Assembly: GCA_020431825.1 (NCBI GenBank)
Contig: JAGQHN010000028.1
Location: 1-48,543, forward strand
From: Trueperaceae bacterium
GTDB lineage: Bacteria > Deinococcota > Deinococci > Deinococcales > Trueperaceae
Reading direction: 5' to 3'
Length of the DNA stretch: 48,543 nt
Position numbers and translations under genes: made by a program. Shown one piece after another: positions 1 through 9,322 of this stretch (positions are counted from its first letter, which is position 1; every line of letters begins with the position of its first letter). A model generated the notes under the pieces. The model was not told the DNA's origin. It searched no databases and saw only the letters and a list, made by a program, of their open reading frames with translations.

Positions 1-420
1 AAAGTTCATATGGCCGTAGATACGCTGGGACTGCTATTGAGTCTTCTGGTTAAACCAGCGAATGAGCAAGAGCGACATCAGGTAAAAGAACTCGCTGGGC
101 AGGTTCAAGCAGTAACAGGTGAAAGCGTAGAAGTCGCCTTTGTTGACCAAGGTTACACAGGTGAGGGTGCTGCTAATGATGCTCAGGAACATGGCATCAA
201 GCTCATTGTGGTTAAGCATGAAGAAGCTAAGCATGGCTTTGTCTTACTTCCCAGACGTTGGGTTGTGGAACGTTCTTTTGCCTGGTTAGCTAGACTCAGA
301 CGTTTAGCTCGTGATTATGAAAGACTTCCTGAAACCCTTGCTGGTCTTCATTTCTTAGCTTTTTCTATGCTCATGCTCAGACGTCTTAGACCCTTCCTTG
401 GTTTGACTTTGAGTGCATAA
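1..420 (+). CDS. IS5-family transposase, C-terminal part (cut by window edge)
   Basis: The reading frame is open at base 1, so the 5' part lies outside the window; an ATG at 10 is internal. The visible 139 residues match the C-terminal half of DDE transposases of the IS5 family (IS427-like group). FVDQGYTG near residue 50 carries the second catalytic Asp. The signature PRRWVVERSFAWL followed by RRLARDYER carries the catalytic Glu. The protein would cut and join the ends of the insertion sequence. It contains no CTCGAG, unlike almost every other gene here, which fits recent arrival. In this IS group the transposase is often split over two frames; only the distal frame is visible, so whether the copy is intact cannot be judged. 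Confidence 0.85.
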   Translation, partial: KVHMAVDTLGLLLSLLVKPANEQERHQVKELAGQVQAVTGESVEVAFVDQGYTGEGAANDAQEHGIKLIVVKHEEAKHGFVLLPRRWVVERSFAWLARLRRLARDYERLPETLAGLHFLAFSMLMLRRLRPFLGLTLSA

Positions 421-463
421 CACCCTCTAAGACACTAGCACCTTGCATTCAAAAATAACTGTG
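421..463. other. Probable right end of the insertion sequence
   Basis: The 43 bases between the transposase stop and the stop of the convergent regulator must hold the IS terminal inverted repeat and any target duplication. The other end is outside the window, so the exact boundary cannot be fixed. Confidence 0.35.
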
Positions 464-3097
464 CTATAAATCTAGGGGGTAATTGTTCTCTTTAAGTAAA
501 GATGCGATCTGCTTGGCATCTATGCTGGCATTATTTTCAAGATAGATTTGATAGGCTTTTCTAAAGTTTAAAAGGGCCAAGTCCTTTTTGTCTGAAGCAT
601 GATAGGTTTCACCAAGCTCTTGAAAGGCGTAAGCTTGCCAGATTTTATTGTTTGATGTTTGTGCCAGGGCCAGGGCCTCGTTTTTTGTGTTCAGGGCTTT
701 GTCAATCTGACCAAGGTTTCTTTCTGCAATGCCCTGATTCAGCAAAGAAAAGAACAAATGATAACAGCTTAAAGAATCTTCCCTCGAGTCATCTTGTAGC
801 TTTTTTGCTACGCTCACCGCTTCTTTTGAAAACTCGAGGGTTTCTTTCCAGTTCTCAAGGCGTCCAGACACATAGCCTCGGTGCTGAAGAACATTACTGA
901 TAGCTAGGTTGTCATTTTCAGCTTTAGCTATTGTGTATGCCGCCTCAAAATAACCATCAAAGTCTGTCTGCTTGCACTCGAAGCGAGTGATGCCTAGCAG
1001 GCTTAAGATAGCTGCCTCGCGGTGACGATTCGTTATTTTTTTAGCTAAGACCAGGGCTTTTTCATAGCTTCTAAAGGCAGCTTCAAAATTGGCATAGAGA
1101 CCTCTGTAAGTATCACCAAGTCTTGCATACAGATAATGTGCCGCCTCTACATTGCCGAGTTTTTCAGCTTGCTCACTTGCTCTAATGAGCAATTTTAGTG
1201 ACTGAGGGCTATGGCCTCTTGCCAGATAGTACGCGTCACCAACAGAGAGTTGAGTCATCATGTCTATAAAAACATCGGGGTCTTCATACTGCGCGGTTTG
1301 TACACTGCCCAACAGATTGGCGATTTCGGCGTCAAGGGTGTCAAAATCTTTTTGGTGCTTTGCTAGAAAGGCCTTGCCAGCGTGCATCATTGTGGTGGCG
1401 CGCAAATTGGTATTGGCTTTTGCAAAACTATAAACCAGATCGTGCAGTCGGTAACTGATGACATCGCTGCCTGCCTGGGCTTGCCTATCACTAAGACCAC
1501 GTTTTTGCAACTCTATAAGGGCATCTTCGGTTGCCAGCTCGTCTCTTCTCAGTGCAAGGGCGAGCAGTTCAGGGGTTGTGCTGGTTGTGTGCAGACTGCC
1601 GCAGCCCAGCAAGGCTTCATAAGCAGGATCAGAAAGGGTTTTGGCTGTGGTACTAAGCAAGTTTGCGACGCTTTCGCGGCCTTCTTCGGCAAACTCGGCA
1701 GGCGTTTTCATGCTGTGCGGGTTTTCTTTGATGCGCTCTAAGAGATCTTTGTTGCTCAGACCTTCGGCCAGCAGGGTTAGGCCAGCAATACGCACTGCCA
1801 GAGGGTGATCGCCCAATAGGTTACAGAGCTGGTCTGCATATTTACTTTGTTTGTCTGCAGGTTCTGGCGTTTGTTTGGCATTGTAGTTTAAAAGCTCGAG
1901 GGCATCTGTGCGTCTAAGTCTGCCAACGTCCAGCCGTTTAAACTGGCTGTAGCGCTGGCGCGCCGTAACAATGAGCGGAAGCTCGGCAGGCAATACCTCC
2001 TGTAGTTTTGCCAGGGCATAAGCGTTCCAGGCATCATCCAGAATGAACAGAGAAAGGTCTGCAAGGAGGTGTCGCAAGGTGACTTGTGGATTTCTGGTTT
2101 GCTTAAGTTGTTGCTGTGCATTAAACGCTCGGCTAATGGCGTCAAATAGCGTTTCAGGATTATCATCGCCAGCTTGCAACCAGAGGATATTGCCTCTGTG
2201 CTCGTCTAGCCAGTGTTTGGCAAAACTCGCCACCAGCGCAGTTTTGCCTGTGCCCCCAAAACCGTGTAACAAAAGCCGTTTGTGAGTCTGCAAGTTGCTT
2301 TCTATTGCATTGAGTAAGTCAGCTCGCCCAATCAGTTTTTCTGCTAAGGCGGGTATATAGGTATCCGTTTTTAGAATAACTGCGGTTTTGCCGCTTGAAA
2401 GGCTCGAGCTTTCAATTTCTTTAAGTAAGGTCAGCGTATCAGCTAAGGGCTCGACATCAAGCTCGTCTTTTAGTACCCGACGCAGGATTTCAAATTGTTG
2501 CACAGCCCCTTCGGTGTTGCCCCGTTTGTGTTCAAGAAGCATCAGTCTACGGTGAACGTCTTCGTTGAGTTTGTCTTTGGCAAGAATTTGTCTGGCAATC
2601 TCCAGGGCTGCCTCATACTCGTGGGCAAGTTCGAGCGATTTAAGCTTGCCTTGTAGGGCGCTTAAATGAAGTGCGCTGAGTCTCGAGCGTTCAGCTGCCA
2701 CCCAATCATCAAAGTCGGCAGCCTTTTTGACCTCGAGGCTTTTTAGAAAACTAGGATCAGTGCTTTCATTCCAGCAGGCTAGCGCCGTTTCATAATCTTC
2801 TGCGAGCAGCGCTTCTTGAAAGGTTTTGACATCGCTACTTGCTCTTACGCTAAGCAGTTGCCCGTCAGCGATCAGCCACTGATCTGCCCCTGCTAGATTG
2901 CGCAGTTCAGATAGGGCAACCCTTACGCTGGTGGTTTTGGTGGTTTCCCATAAAAGCTCAGCTAGAAATTTTCGGTGTACTGGCTCAGTCTGATAGCTGA
3001 GGTAACAGAGCATAGCCAGTGCTTTTGACCCAGGGGCTACCAGCTCCTTACCCTGATAAAAAAGTCTGGGTAGTCCAAAGAGTTTTAGCTCGAGCAT
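464..3097 (-). CDS. BTAD (SARP/AfsR-like) transcriptional regulator with ATPase core and TPR repeats
   Basis: The 877 residues form a large signal-transducing regulator. Residues 1-95 look like an OmpR-type winged helix (start MLELKLFGLPRLFYQG). About 95-235 is the bacterial transcriptional activation domain (BTAD) helices. About 250-520 is an STAND/NB-ARC ATPase with Walker A GFGGTGKT (K285) and Walker B LFILDD (D354/D355). About 640-870 is a run of TPR-like helices. Family knowledge: such proteins bind repeated DNA boxes and use ATP as a switch, with the TPRs sensing a ligand or partner. It is divergent from the subtilase gene at 3258, which is a plausible target. No clear ribosome binding site precedes the ATG; a TAAACT box lies 7 nt upstream of it, so the mRNA may be leaderless. 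No enzyme cluster lies beside it, so a role in secondary metabolism is not implied. Confidence 0.85.
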   Translation of the reverse strand: MLELKLFGLPRLFYQGKELVAPGSKALAMLCYLSYQTEPVHRKFLAELLWETTKTTSVRVALSELRNLAGADQWLIADGQLLSVRASSDVKTFQEALLAEDYETALACWNESTDPSFLKSLEVKKAADFDDWVAAERSRLSALHLSALQGKLKSLELAHEYEAALEIARQILAKDKLNEDVHRRLMLLEHKRGNTEGAVQQFEILRRVLKDELDVEPLADTLTLLKEIESSSLSSGKTAVILKTDTYIPALAEKLIGRADLLNAIESNLQTHKRLLLHGFGGTGKTALVASFAKHWLDEHRGNILWLQAGDDNPETLFDAISRAFNAQQQLKQTRNPQVTLRHLLADLSLFILDDAWNAYALAKLQEVLPAELPLIVTARQRYSQFKRLDVGRLRRTDALELLNYNAKQTPEPADKQSKYADQLCNLLGDHPLAVRIAGLTLLAEGLSNKDLLERIKENPHSMKTPAEFAEEGRESVANLLSTTAKTLSDPAYEALLGCGSLHTTSTTPELLALALRRDELATEDALIELQKRGLSDRQAQAGSDVISYRLHDLVYSFAKANTNLRATTMMHAGKAFLAKHQKDFDTLDAEIANLLGSVQTAQYEDPDVFIDMMTQLSVGDAYYLARGHSPQSLKLLIRASEQAEKLGNVEAAHYLYARLGDTYRGLYANFEAAFRSYEKALVLAKKITNRHREAAILSLLGITRFECKQTDFDGYFEAAYTIAKAENDNLAISNVLQHRGYVSGRLENWKETLEFSKEAVSVAKKLQDDSREDSLSCYHLFFSLLNQGIAERNLGQIDKALNTKNEALALAQTSNNKIWQAYAFQELGETYHASDKKDLALLNFRKAYQIYLENNASIDAKQIASLLKENNYPLDL

Positions 3098-3102
3098 TCG
3101 TC

Positions 3103-3130
3103 TTAGTTTACTACAGTAGTTAGTTTACTA
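3103..3130. promoter_or_regulatory. Direct repeat in divergent promoter region, candidate BTAD-regulator site
   Basis: TTAGTTTACTA occurs at 3103-3113 and again, identical, at 3120-3130, a 17-nt period. Between them ACTACAGTAGT (3110-3120) is an inverted repeat. The block ends 5-6 nt before the regulator start at 3097 and covers its likely -10 (TAAACT on the minus strand). BTAD/SARP proteins characteristically bind direct repeats, so autoregulation is inferred. Confidence 0.4.
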
Positions 3131-3133
3131 AAG

Positions 3134-3186
3134 CAGGTTGTTTTTGCGTTTACCTGAACCTGATTCCGGGCTTTTTTAACAGCCCG
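3134..3186. promoter_or_regulatory. Inverted repeats in the 3098-3257 divergent intergenic region
   Basis: CAGGTT at 3134-3139 pairs with AACCTG at 3157-3162. CGGGCT at 3167-3172 pairs with AGCCCG at 3181-3186 around an 8-nt T-rich loop. Neither follows a gene end, so they may be operators or leader structures for the subtilase gene and not terminators. Function unknown. Confidence 0.25.
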
Positions 3187-3257
3187 AGGAAAAATTTTGC
3201 GTTTTTTTAACACCCTTTTTTCTATCTTTTAAGCATGAACTTTAAGGAGGTTCAGCT

Positions 3258-6200
3258 ATGAAAACCAAATGTTTTTTTCTACTAAGTTTGCTGCTAAGTG
3301 TAGCGCTCTTAACAGCTTGTCCCAGTCCTAAGGCCCCTTCTGCTAGCTTAGGTCTGGAACTTTCATCTGCCGACGTAACTGTGTTACAGGGCTCGAGCGC
3401 AACCCTGAAAGTTACCGTAAAAGCCGAATCCAGTCTTAAGGAAAATGTCAAATTAGAACTGGCGGGTCTGCCTGCCGGGGTTACAGCAAGTTTTGAACCT
3501 GAACTCACTCAAACAACCAGTATTCTTACGGTGACGGCAAATCAGGGCGCAAAGCTTGGTCAAGCGCAAGTAAGCATAAAGGGGAGCATGAGTCAGCAGG
3601 GTGCTGAAGCTAAGTTTAGCCTGACAGTGGCTGAACCAGGCTCTTCTGACACCTTTAAACCCAGTCAAAACCCTTCGGGGATAGAGCTTAGTTTAGACTC
3701 AGTTATTTATGAAGATGGTCAGATGCTTACGGTTACCCTCGAGTTTAATGGACATGCTGAGCCGAAAACCATTCAAGAGGTTGTACTAAGTGCTTCAGCC
3801 GCTCAGGATGTCGAACGCGTAGTACTTAAAAAAGTGGCTGAGGGCCGCTATGAATCTGAGAAACCGCTTTTGGTAAAAACGGCGACAGCTAAGGTGGGGG
3901 CTGTAGATGATGTATTTACGCCAAAGGCAGGAGAGACCTTTTACGCGCTCTATTTCTTTGATAAAGACGACAGTGCTTTAGCAAACCTAGAAGAAGATCT
4001 TGTTTTTGACTTTGCACTTTTCCAGAGGGCTGAAAGTCAGGCGCCCAGTAAGGTTGATGAAAGTGTGGCTTTGAGCGAAGATGAAGCTAACTTGCCTGAG
4101 GGGGCCAGACCTGTTGGCACCCTGATAACCAAAGAGGGCATTGTACAGATTGCTACGACTCAGGTACAGCTTTATGCCCGTGATGATGAAACGGTTAATG
4201 CCTTTCTAAGTCGTACGGGGGGGAAAATCCTGGCTCGTCAAGCAACTCAGGATAAAGAGTCTGTTTATCTGGTTGAGGTTGATCCCAGTAAGCTCGAGTC
4301 ACAACATCTAGCCCAACTGCGAGCGTTTTATCAGGAATCGGGTGAACTTGTTGCCAGCAGGCAATCGGCTCTCGACATGGTTTATTTTGTTATGTACTAC
4401 AGGCTCGAGGGTTTTGCTGTTGCTGTTAATCCGCGAATTCAGTATCAGGGAGCACCCACATTATCTGCAACAGAAGCAGGTCAAGTTACCCACACGATGC
4501 GCATGCTTGGTCCTGCTGGCGCAACCTGTATTCCAGGAGATGCCAGTCGTCCTTGCGTTGAAAATGTTCCTGCTGTTTGGGCCTTTAATGCCCTCTGGGA
4601 TAAAGATGGTGAACACATCAATACTGCCGTGCTCGACATGGGTTTTGCCCCAAATGCAGATTTTCGGGCGCCGCCATCTGGTGACATGAGAGAGTGCGAT
4701 ATGACCGGTTTTGGGTCTCCGCTCTGTGACACTGGTAGCGCTCAGGGCTCACCAACAGTTGGTAATAGTTTTTTTGGCGACAGATCATGGCACGGAACGG
4801 GTGTTGTCAGTACTATTGGAGGCATCGTTAATAATGGATTTGGTGCTGCTGGTGTTGCGGGACAGGTTGCTGTACCAATGCTTTATAAATATGACTTGGC
4901 AGCCTATGCCTTTGATATAGGTGCAGGTATTCGTATGGCTGTTGATGACGGTGCTTCCTGCATCAATATAAGTGGCGGCTATCCTTGCCGGGTACTTACC
5001 AATATCGGCACAGACTTTGATATTTGTAGTGCTGGCGGAAGAGCCGGGATCTGTGCGATTGTTACTGCAGGTGCTCACGCTGCCGCAGCCACAGTTTGTG
5101 CTGCTACAGGCTGGATTCCTTTTGTAGGTGCGGTGGCTTGTGGCGCCGCGACGAGTAGCGCGGTTGCAGCTACGGCTGCCTGTGTTAGCACCCTAGCCTT
5201 TGGAGATTTAAGAAGTCCTATGGCAAGTGCCGTGAACTACGCAACTCAGTCAGGTGTGCCGGTCGTGTCTATAGCAGGTAACAGCTTGAGTTCAGCAAGT
5301 TTGCCTCCTGTGATTAGAGACCTGGTTGATTTATCAGATCAGCGTACAGAACGCTGGGGTATTGTTCCTTCGGTCTTGCCGAATGTTATAACGGTTGCAG
5401 CAGTCGATTCATCCTTAAATAATGCCCACTTTTTCGGTGACCGGGTTGATATATGGGCGCCGATTAGTTCAGCCTATATGGCGCCTTCTGACGTCACTAA
5501 TCCTGCTTCGCCACTTACCCAAAATACAATCGGGGGAACCAGCGCTGCGGCACCTTTCATTACTGGATTGATTGCCAATATGCAAGCGGTAAATCCAAGT
5601 TTAAATCCACGTACCCCAGGACTATCAAGTGCTCAGCGTCTGGCAATCGTTCCTCAAATAAGAGCTCTGCTAACTGATGAGGCAAATAGTTTTAGCAATG
5701 CTGAATTAGTCGCTCTTGGGTTTAGAGATCAAGCTACCGTACGCCGTAAGTTAGTGAATCCTCTGCTGGTTATACAAGCTGCAGCTGGTCCAGATATTCC
5801 TGATATTGCCAGCCTTGGCTATGACACCTCTCTAAATTTTAGTGAACTGCTTAGTCCTGACGATACCGAAGCGCAAGCTCGAGCGATTGCTTCCGGAGAA
5901 ACCTTAAGTGGCACTATTCTTAGTTTTAACGACAGTGGCACAGCAGATGTCGACTGGTACAAATTGAGAATGCCTAACGCGACCGGCAGAGTGTATGAGG
6001 CCAGAGTAACGCTCGAGTACCCCAGGGACCCGGCTGGAGACGGTGTTTATTTAGAGGGAGAGCATTTTAATCTGGTCAGCCGCGGAGGTGTAACGGTATA
6101 CCGAGTTTACGGGGCGGCCAATGAAGAGCTTAGTTTTGCCATAAAAGCTGCTGCTGGTGCAGACAATGTTTACAAGGTTTCTTTAGGGACGCCCACCCTG

Positions 6201-6821
6201 CTCGAGCCAACGGTTGAAATTGCAGATTCAGGAACGCTTTGTGAGGGAGCAGTCAATTTGCAGGTTGCAGTTACCTATCCAGAGGAGCGTTTTAGCGTTG
6301 CTAACCCAACCATTGTGTGGCGTAATGTAGCTACAAATGGCATTATTGGTACAGGTAAAAACATAAGGCCCAGCTTGCCCGCTGGTACTTATACCGTCGA
6401 AGTGCGAGTGTTTAATGACGCAGCTTTAACAGACCGTAAAACCATCGTTGTTGAAGACTGTACCGGAAGCCCGCCAAGCTCAGTTGCCATAACCAGCCCA
6501 GTCGCTGATATTGGGATAAATGATCCTAACTTTGCCTACGATGGTTATGACAGCACGAAAGCCATGTGGTACAAGGATGTGACATTAACAGGGAATGCGC
6601 AAGACCCCGATGATGGCAGCCTGACAGGTAGTGCACTTTCCTGGAGTACTGACCGGAGCGATCTGCAAACTGCTCTGTTAGGAACCGGAAGTAGTTTAAC
6701 TGTGCGCCTATATAGCGATGACTGCTTCGGTTCAACACATGTGATTACCTTAAGGGCAACAGATAGCGACGGTAATTCTATTATTACCACCCGAATTATC
6801 CGCATTTGGACGCTTTGCTAG
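3258..6821 (+). CDS. Secreted subtilisin-like (S8) serine protease, lipoprotein
   Basis: 1187 residues. The N-terminus has a lipoprotein signal peptide with lipobox LLTAC (Cys21), so the protein should be lipid-anchored outside the cytoplasmic membrane. An Ig-like/propeptide region follows to about 430. The S8 catalytic domain shows Asp460 (AVLDMGF), His512 (WHGTGV), oxyanion Asn675 (IAGN) and Ser762 (GGTSAAAP), a complete triad. About 860-960 looks like a bacterial pre-peptidase C-terminal domain (DVDWYKLR), and the rest looks Ig-like. Between the His and Asn motifs, residues 597-650 form an unusual Ala/Cys-rich hydrophobic stretch. A strong ribosome binding site, AAGGAGG at 3244-3250, fixes the start. 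It is divergent from the BTAD regulator. The role is inferred as extracellular protein degradation or processing; the substrate is unknown. Confidence 0.93.
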   Translation: MKTKCFFLLSLLLSVALLTACPSPKAPSASLGLELSSADVTVLQGSSATLKVTVKAESSLKENVKLELAGLPAGVTASFEPELTQTTSILTVTANQGAKLGQAQVSIKGSMSQQGAEAKFSLTVAEPGSSDTFKPSQNPSGIELSLDSVIYEDGQMLTVTLEFNGHAEPKTIQEVVLSASAAQDVERVVLKKVAEGRYESEKPLLVKTATAKVGAVDDVFTPKAGETFYALYFFDKDDSALANLEEDLVFDFALFQRAESQAPSKVDESVALSEDEANLPEGARPVGTLITKEGIVQIATTQVQLYARDDETVNAFLSRTGGKILARQATQDKESVYLVEVDPSKLESQHLAQLRAFYQESGELVASRQSALDMVYFVMYYRLEGFAVAVNPRIQYQGAPTLSATEAGQVTHTMRMLGPAGATCIPGDASRPCVENVPAVWAFNALWDKDGEHINTAVLDMGFAPNADFRAPPSGDMRECDMTGFGSPLCDTGSAQGSPTVGNSFFGDRSWHGTGVVSTIGGIVNNGFGAAGVAGQVAVPMLYKYDLAAYAFDIGAGIRMAVDDGASCINISGGYPCRVLTNIGTDFDICSAGGRAGICAIVTAGAHAAAATVCAATGWIPFVGAVACGAATSSAVAATAACVSTLAFGDLRSPMASAVNYATQSGVPVVSIAGNSLSSASLPPVIRDLVDLSDQRTERWGIVPSVLPNVITVAAVDSSLNNAHFFGDRVDIWAPISSAYMAPSDVTNPASPLTQNTIGGTSAAAPFITGLIANMQAVNPSLNPRTPGLSSAQRLAIVPQIRALLTDEANSFSNAELVALGFRDQATVRRKLVNPLLVIQAAAGPDIPDIASLGYDTSLNFSELLSPDDTEAQARAIASGETLSGTILSFNDSGTADVDWYKLRMPNATGRVYEARVTLEYPRDPAGDGVYLEGEHFNLVSRGGVTVYRVYGAANEELSFAIKAAAGADNVYKVSLGTPTLLEPTVEIADSGTLCEGAVNLQVAVTYPEERFSVANPTIVWRNVATNGIIGTGKNIRPSLPAGTYTVEVRVFNDAALTDRKTIVVEDCTGSPPSSVAITSPVADIGINDPNFAYDGYDSTKAMWYKDVTLTGNAQDPDDGSLTGSALSWSTDRSDLQTALLGTGSSLTVRLYSDDCFGSTHVITLRATDSDGNSIITTRIIRIWTLC

Positions 6822-6847
6822 ATCAGATAAGGTAGCTACTCGAGGCT

Positions 6848-6887
6848 AAAAGATAGATTTTGAGATAACACTCAGAGTCTATCTTTT
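6848..6887 (+). terminator. Intrinsic terminator after the subtilase gene
   Basis: AAAAGATAGA (6848-6857) pairs perfectly with TCTATCTTTT (6878-6887). An inner TGAG/CTCA stem (6861-6864, 6871-6874) extends the hairpin. The T-rich 3' arm and position 26 nt after the stop codon fit a terminator. Confidence 0.6.
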
Positions 6888-7180
6888 CCAAGATGCTATC
6901 ATTCTGGTAGGGTTCTTATCGAATTTGAATTTGAGTTCCTAATGATTTGTGATATGAGGACGTTTGGGATAGTTGCCCTATCTGACTTTTTACACTTTAG
7001 ACTAAGGAGCAAGCTTCCAAAAAATTATCTTTCAAAGGATGTTCGCACATCTTGACAGTTTACTAATATCATCAGTCAGGGATATCTGGTACCACTGAAA
7101 ATTTACATGTTCTTGGTTGATATATAACTGATGCAGATAGAGAATCGGTATGAGATGGTGAGTAAGGTAGTGGAAAGCAG
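6888..7180. other. AT-rich intergenic stretch
   Basis: I see no gene or clear repeat here. TTTACA near 7102 and a TATATAAC stretch near 7121 could be promoter parts for the small gene at 7181, but their spacing is poor. Unlike the flanking genes it contains no CTCGAG. Confidence 0.3.
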
Positions 7181-7384
7181 ATGAGACAAGAAAAAACCTT
7201 TTTACTTAAACTCTGGACAGATTCGGCTGACCACGTACTTTGGCGGGCAAGTTTAGAGAATGTAATGACCAAAGACAAAGCATATTTTGCAAGTTTGCAA
7301 AGCCTCTTTGAAGATCTTGCCGCTCTGACAGCTAGTTTTCATCAGGAAATGGAAGATATGAAAGTGTCTGAAAACCATGACTAG
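7181..7384 (+). CDS. Small conserved-looking protein (67 aa)
   Basis: A 67-residue protein beginning MRQEKTFLLKLWTD, with WRASLENV near residue 26 and an FASLQSLFEDLAAL segment. This layout (FLL-LW, then WR-SLE, then a Phe-plus-leucine-rich helix) resembles a family of small uncharacterised proteins in Deinococcota and Chloroflexota; that is recalled, not searched. No signal peptide or membrane segment is seen, so it should be cytoplasmic. GGAAAG about 5 nt before the ATG can act as ribosome binding site, and a strong terminator follows, so it is probably a monocistronic gene. Function unknown. Confidence 0.65.
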   Translation: MRQEKTFLLKLWTDSADHVLWRASLENVMTKDKAYFASLQSLFEDLAALTASFHQEMEDMKVSENHD

Positions 7385-7414
7385 AGCTTTCTCTTGAAAT
7401 CAACTGAGTAGTAA

Positions 7415-7456
7415 AAATGTTTTTAAAGTAGGATTGTACAGTTTGTAAAAACATTT
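7415..7456. repeat. AT-rich inverted repeat
   Basis: AAATGTTTTTA (7415-7425) pairs perfectly with TAAAAACATTT (7446-7456) across a 20-nt loop. It lies between the small gene and the GC-rich terminator hairpin. It may add to termination in either direction. Confidence 0.4.
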
Positions 7457-7462
7457 AAAACA

Positions 7463-7488
7463 AAGTGCGGAAAAATCTTTCCGCACTT
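7463..7488. terminator. Bidirectional intrinsic terminator
   Basis: AAGTGCGGAAA (7463-7473) pairs with TTTCCGCACTT (7478-7488) around the tetraloop AATC. T-rich runs follow on both strands. It sits between the convergent ends of the 67-aa gene (+) and the ThuA-like gene (-), serving both. Confidence 0.8.
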
Positions 7489-7515
7489 CTACTTTAATTT
7501 AGAGTAATAAGTGTT

Positions 7516-8169
7516 TTAAGTTGTTGCCCAAAGCATCCCTCTAAGCATAATCTCTCTGGCTTCAGGCACCTCAAAGTCCTTTCTGACATGTCCAAGCGAT
7601 GAATAAAAGACGGGGGCCTTGCCGTAGCGGCGTTTCCAGACAACTGGCATGACCACGCCTTTAATCCAGGGAGCATCACCGTGTTCACCCGAGAATGTGG
7701 TAGTTGCTAAAACCTCATTACTTGGGTCAACGTGCATGTAGTATTGCTCAGACTCCATTTTAAATTTGCCAATACCTTCCATAATGGGGTCATCTGAGCA
7801 AGCTTCGACTTCATAAGAAATAATGTTACCGGGGTGGGCAACCCACTGACCACCCACCATAAACTGATATTCGACGTTATTCCTGAAAGAATCTGCCATG
7901 CCGCCGTGCCAGCCAGCAACGCCTACACCTGCACGAATGGTTTTAAGTAAACCCTGTTCCTGCTCTTTGGTGATGGTGCTCATTGTCCAGAGCGGAACAA
8001 TCAGATTTAAGCCTGACATATAGCTTTCATCGGTGTAGATATCTAAATCAGAGACGACATCTACCTTATAGCCTTCCTTGCTTAACAATTCGGCAAACAG
8101 TTTGGCGCAGGCTTCGGGTTCGTGACCGTCCCAGCCGCCCCAGTTAATCAGTGCGTGTTTTTGGCTCAT
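7516..8169 (-). CDS. ThuA-like (trehalose-utilisation domain) protein
   Basis: 217 residues spanning a single ThuA-like fold of the class I glutamine amidotransferase type. Recognisable pieces are [13 protein letters not shown] at the N-terminus, [12 protein letters not shown] near 97 and [11 protein letters not shown] near 115. ThuA proteins act with Gfo/Idh/MocA oxidoreductases (ThuB) in 3-keto-disaccharide metabolism in rhizobia; here the oxidoreductase gene lies directly upstream. The upstream stop and this ATG are one base apart, with GGAG in the upstream gene's end as ribosome binding site, so translation is coupled. It is the last gene of the sugar operon and is followed by a terminator. 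The exact reaction is not shown by the sequence. Confidence 0.85.
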   Translation of the reverse strand: MSQKHALINWGGWDGHEPEACAKLFAELLSKEGYKVDVVSDLDIYTDESYMSGLNLIVPLWTMSTITKEQEQGLLKTIRAGVGVAGWHGGMADSFRNNVEYQFMVGGQWVAHPGNIISYEVEACSDDPIMEGIGKFKMESEQYYMHVDPSNEVLATTTFSGEHGDAPWIKGVVMPVVWKRRYGKAPVFYSSLGHVRKDFEVPEAREIMLRGMLWATT

Positions 8170-8170
8170 A

Positions 8171-9280
8171 TTAGTCTCCTAAATCTCCTCCGGCTACGCC
8201 AATGGGCAAGGGTGCAGGGCGTTCGCAGCTCGAGCCTATCATGACCTGTGTGCCAGACTCTGACGCCTCATGCATGGCCTGCATGACATCTAAAACATGA
8301 AAGGCCATGTCGCTGTGACAGCGGTGGGGTCGACCTGTAGCCAAGGCATAGGCCAGATCGGCTGCTCCAATACCCCGCATATTATCGGTATAGCCGTTTA
8401 CGAGTTCTTGCTTGTTCCAGTCATCGCGGCGAGACATGCTGAGGGCAACATCGCCTCCAAAGGTATTGGGGTCAGGCACCTGCATGCTGCCCTTCTCGCC
8501 GTGAAGTTCAATCGGATGATTGCTGTGACGATGCACGTCAAAACTCATCACCATTGTAATGATGGCGCCATTCTGGAAAACAAGCGTACTCGAGACATGG
8601 GTAGGCACTTCAACTGGAATAATTTCACCCTTACGCAGTTCGCTGGTAATGGTTCGGGTAGGGTAAGTGGTAGCCGCTACAGAGCTTACGGCTTTGACCG
8701 GGCCAATCAGTGTGATAAGTGCAGTCAGATAATAGGTGGCCATGTCAAATACGGGACCGCCCCCTTTGGCGTAGTAAAAGCCAGGGTTGGGGTGCCAGCT
8801 TTCGTGACCAGGGCACATCATAAAGGCAGTTCCGGCTACAACCTTGCCTATAGCACCTTCATCAAGCAGCTTTCGGCAAGTCTGGATGCCTCCGCCTAAA
8901 AAGGTATCGGGGGCGCAGCTAACGCGGAGCCCGGTGCTAGTGGCGAGGTCTACCACTGCCTGACCCTCGTCACGGTCAAGGGCAAAGGGTTTTTCCAGAT
9001 GCACATGCTTACCTGCCTTAAGGGCCTGCATGGTAACTGAGGCATGAGCCTGCGGAATGGTTAAGTTTAAGATAATATCAATGTCATCCCTTGCCAAAAG
9101 TTCATCGACACTGACCGCTTCGATACTCCAGGTTTCGGCCGCTTTTTTGGCAGCCTCCATGTTTAGGTCAGCGCAGGCAACAATATCTAAAATGGGGAAG
9201 GTCCTTGTGGCATTAAAATAGGCCGTGCTGATGTTGCCGCAGCCTATGACGCCGAGTCGTTTGGGGGTGTAGGTAGTCAA
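8171..9280 (-). CDS. Gfo/Idh/MocA family NAD(P)-dependent oxidoreductase
   Basis: 369 residues. An N-terminal Rossmann fold shows [13 protein letters not shown] (residues 8-20), and EKPFAL near residue 95 carries the conserved Lys of the family. A C-terminal alpha/beta substrate domain follows. These enzymes oxidise or reduce sugar carbons with NAD(P). The start is TTG at 9280: AAGGAGT lies 8-9 nt upstream and no better ATG exists. It is co-transcribed with the GH3 gene 42 nt upstream and the ThuA-like gene downstream. By analogy with ThuAB it could make or reduce a 3-keto sugar or glycoside; the substrate is inferred. Confidence 0.88.
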   Translation of the reverse strand: MTTYTPKRLGVIGCGNISTAYFNATRTFPILDIVACADLNMEAAKKAAETWSIEAVSVDELLARDDIDIILNLTIPQAHASVTMQALKAGKHVHLEKPFALDRDEGQAVVDLATSTGLRVSCAPDTFLGGGIQTCRKLLDEGAIGKVVAGTAFMMCPGHESWHPNPGFYYAKGGGPVFDMATYYLTALITLIGPVKAVSSVAATTYPTRTITSELRKGEIIPVEVPTHVSSTLVFQNGAIITMVMSFDVHRHSNHPIELHGEKGSMQVPDPNTFGGDVALSMSRRDDWNKQELVNGYTDNMRGIGAADLAYALATGRPHRCHSDMAFHVLDVMQAMHEASESGTQVMIGSSCERPAPLPIGVAGGDLGD

Positions 9281-9322
9281 AAAGTACTCCTTGAATAATT
9301 CTCTTGCTAAGTTTAACGCCTC

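Noticed and set aside
8297-8899. Plus-strand frame of 200 aa inside the Gfo/Idh/MocA gene
   Set aside because: Antisense to a conserved gene and without domain resemblance; an artefact of codon bias.
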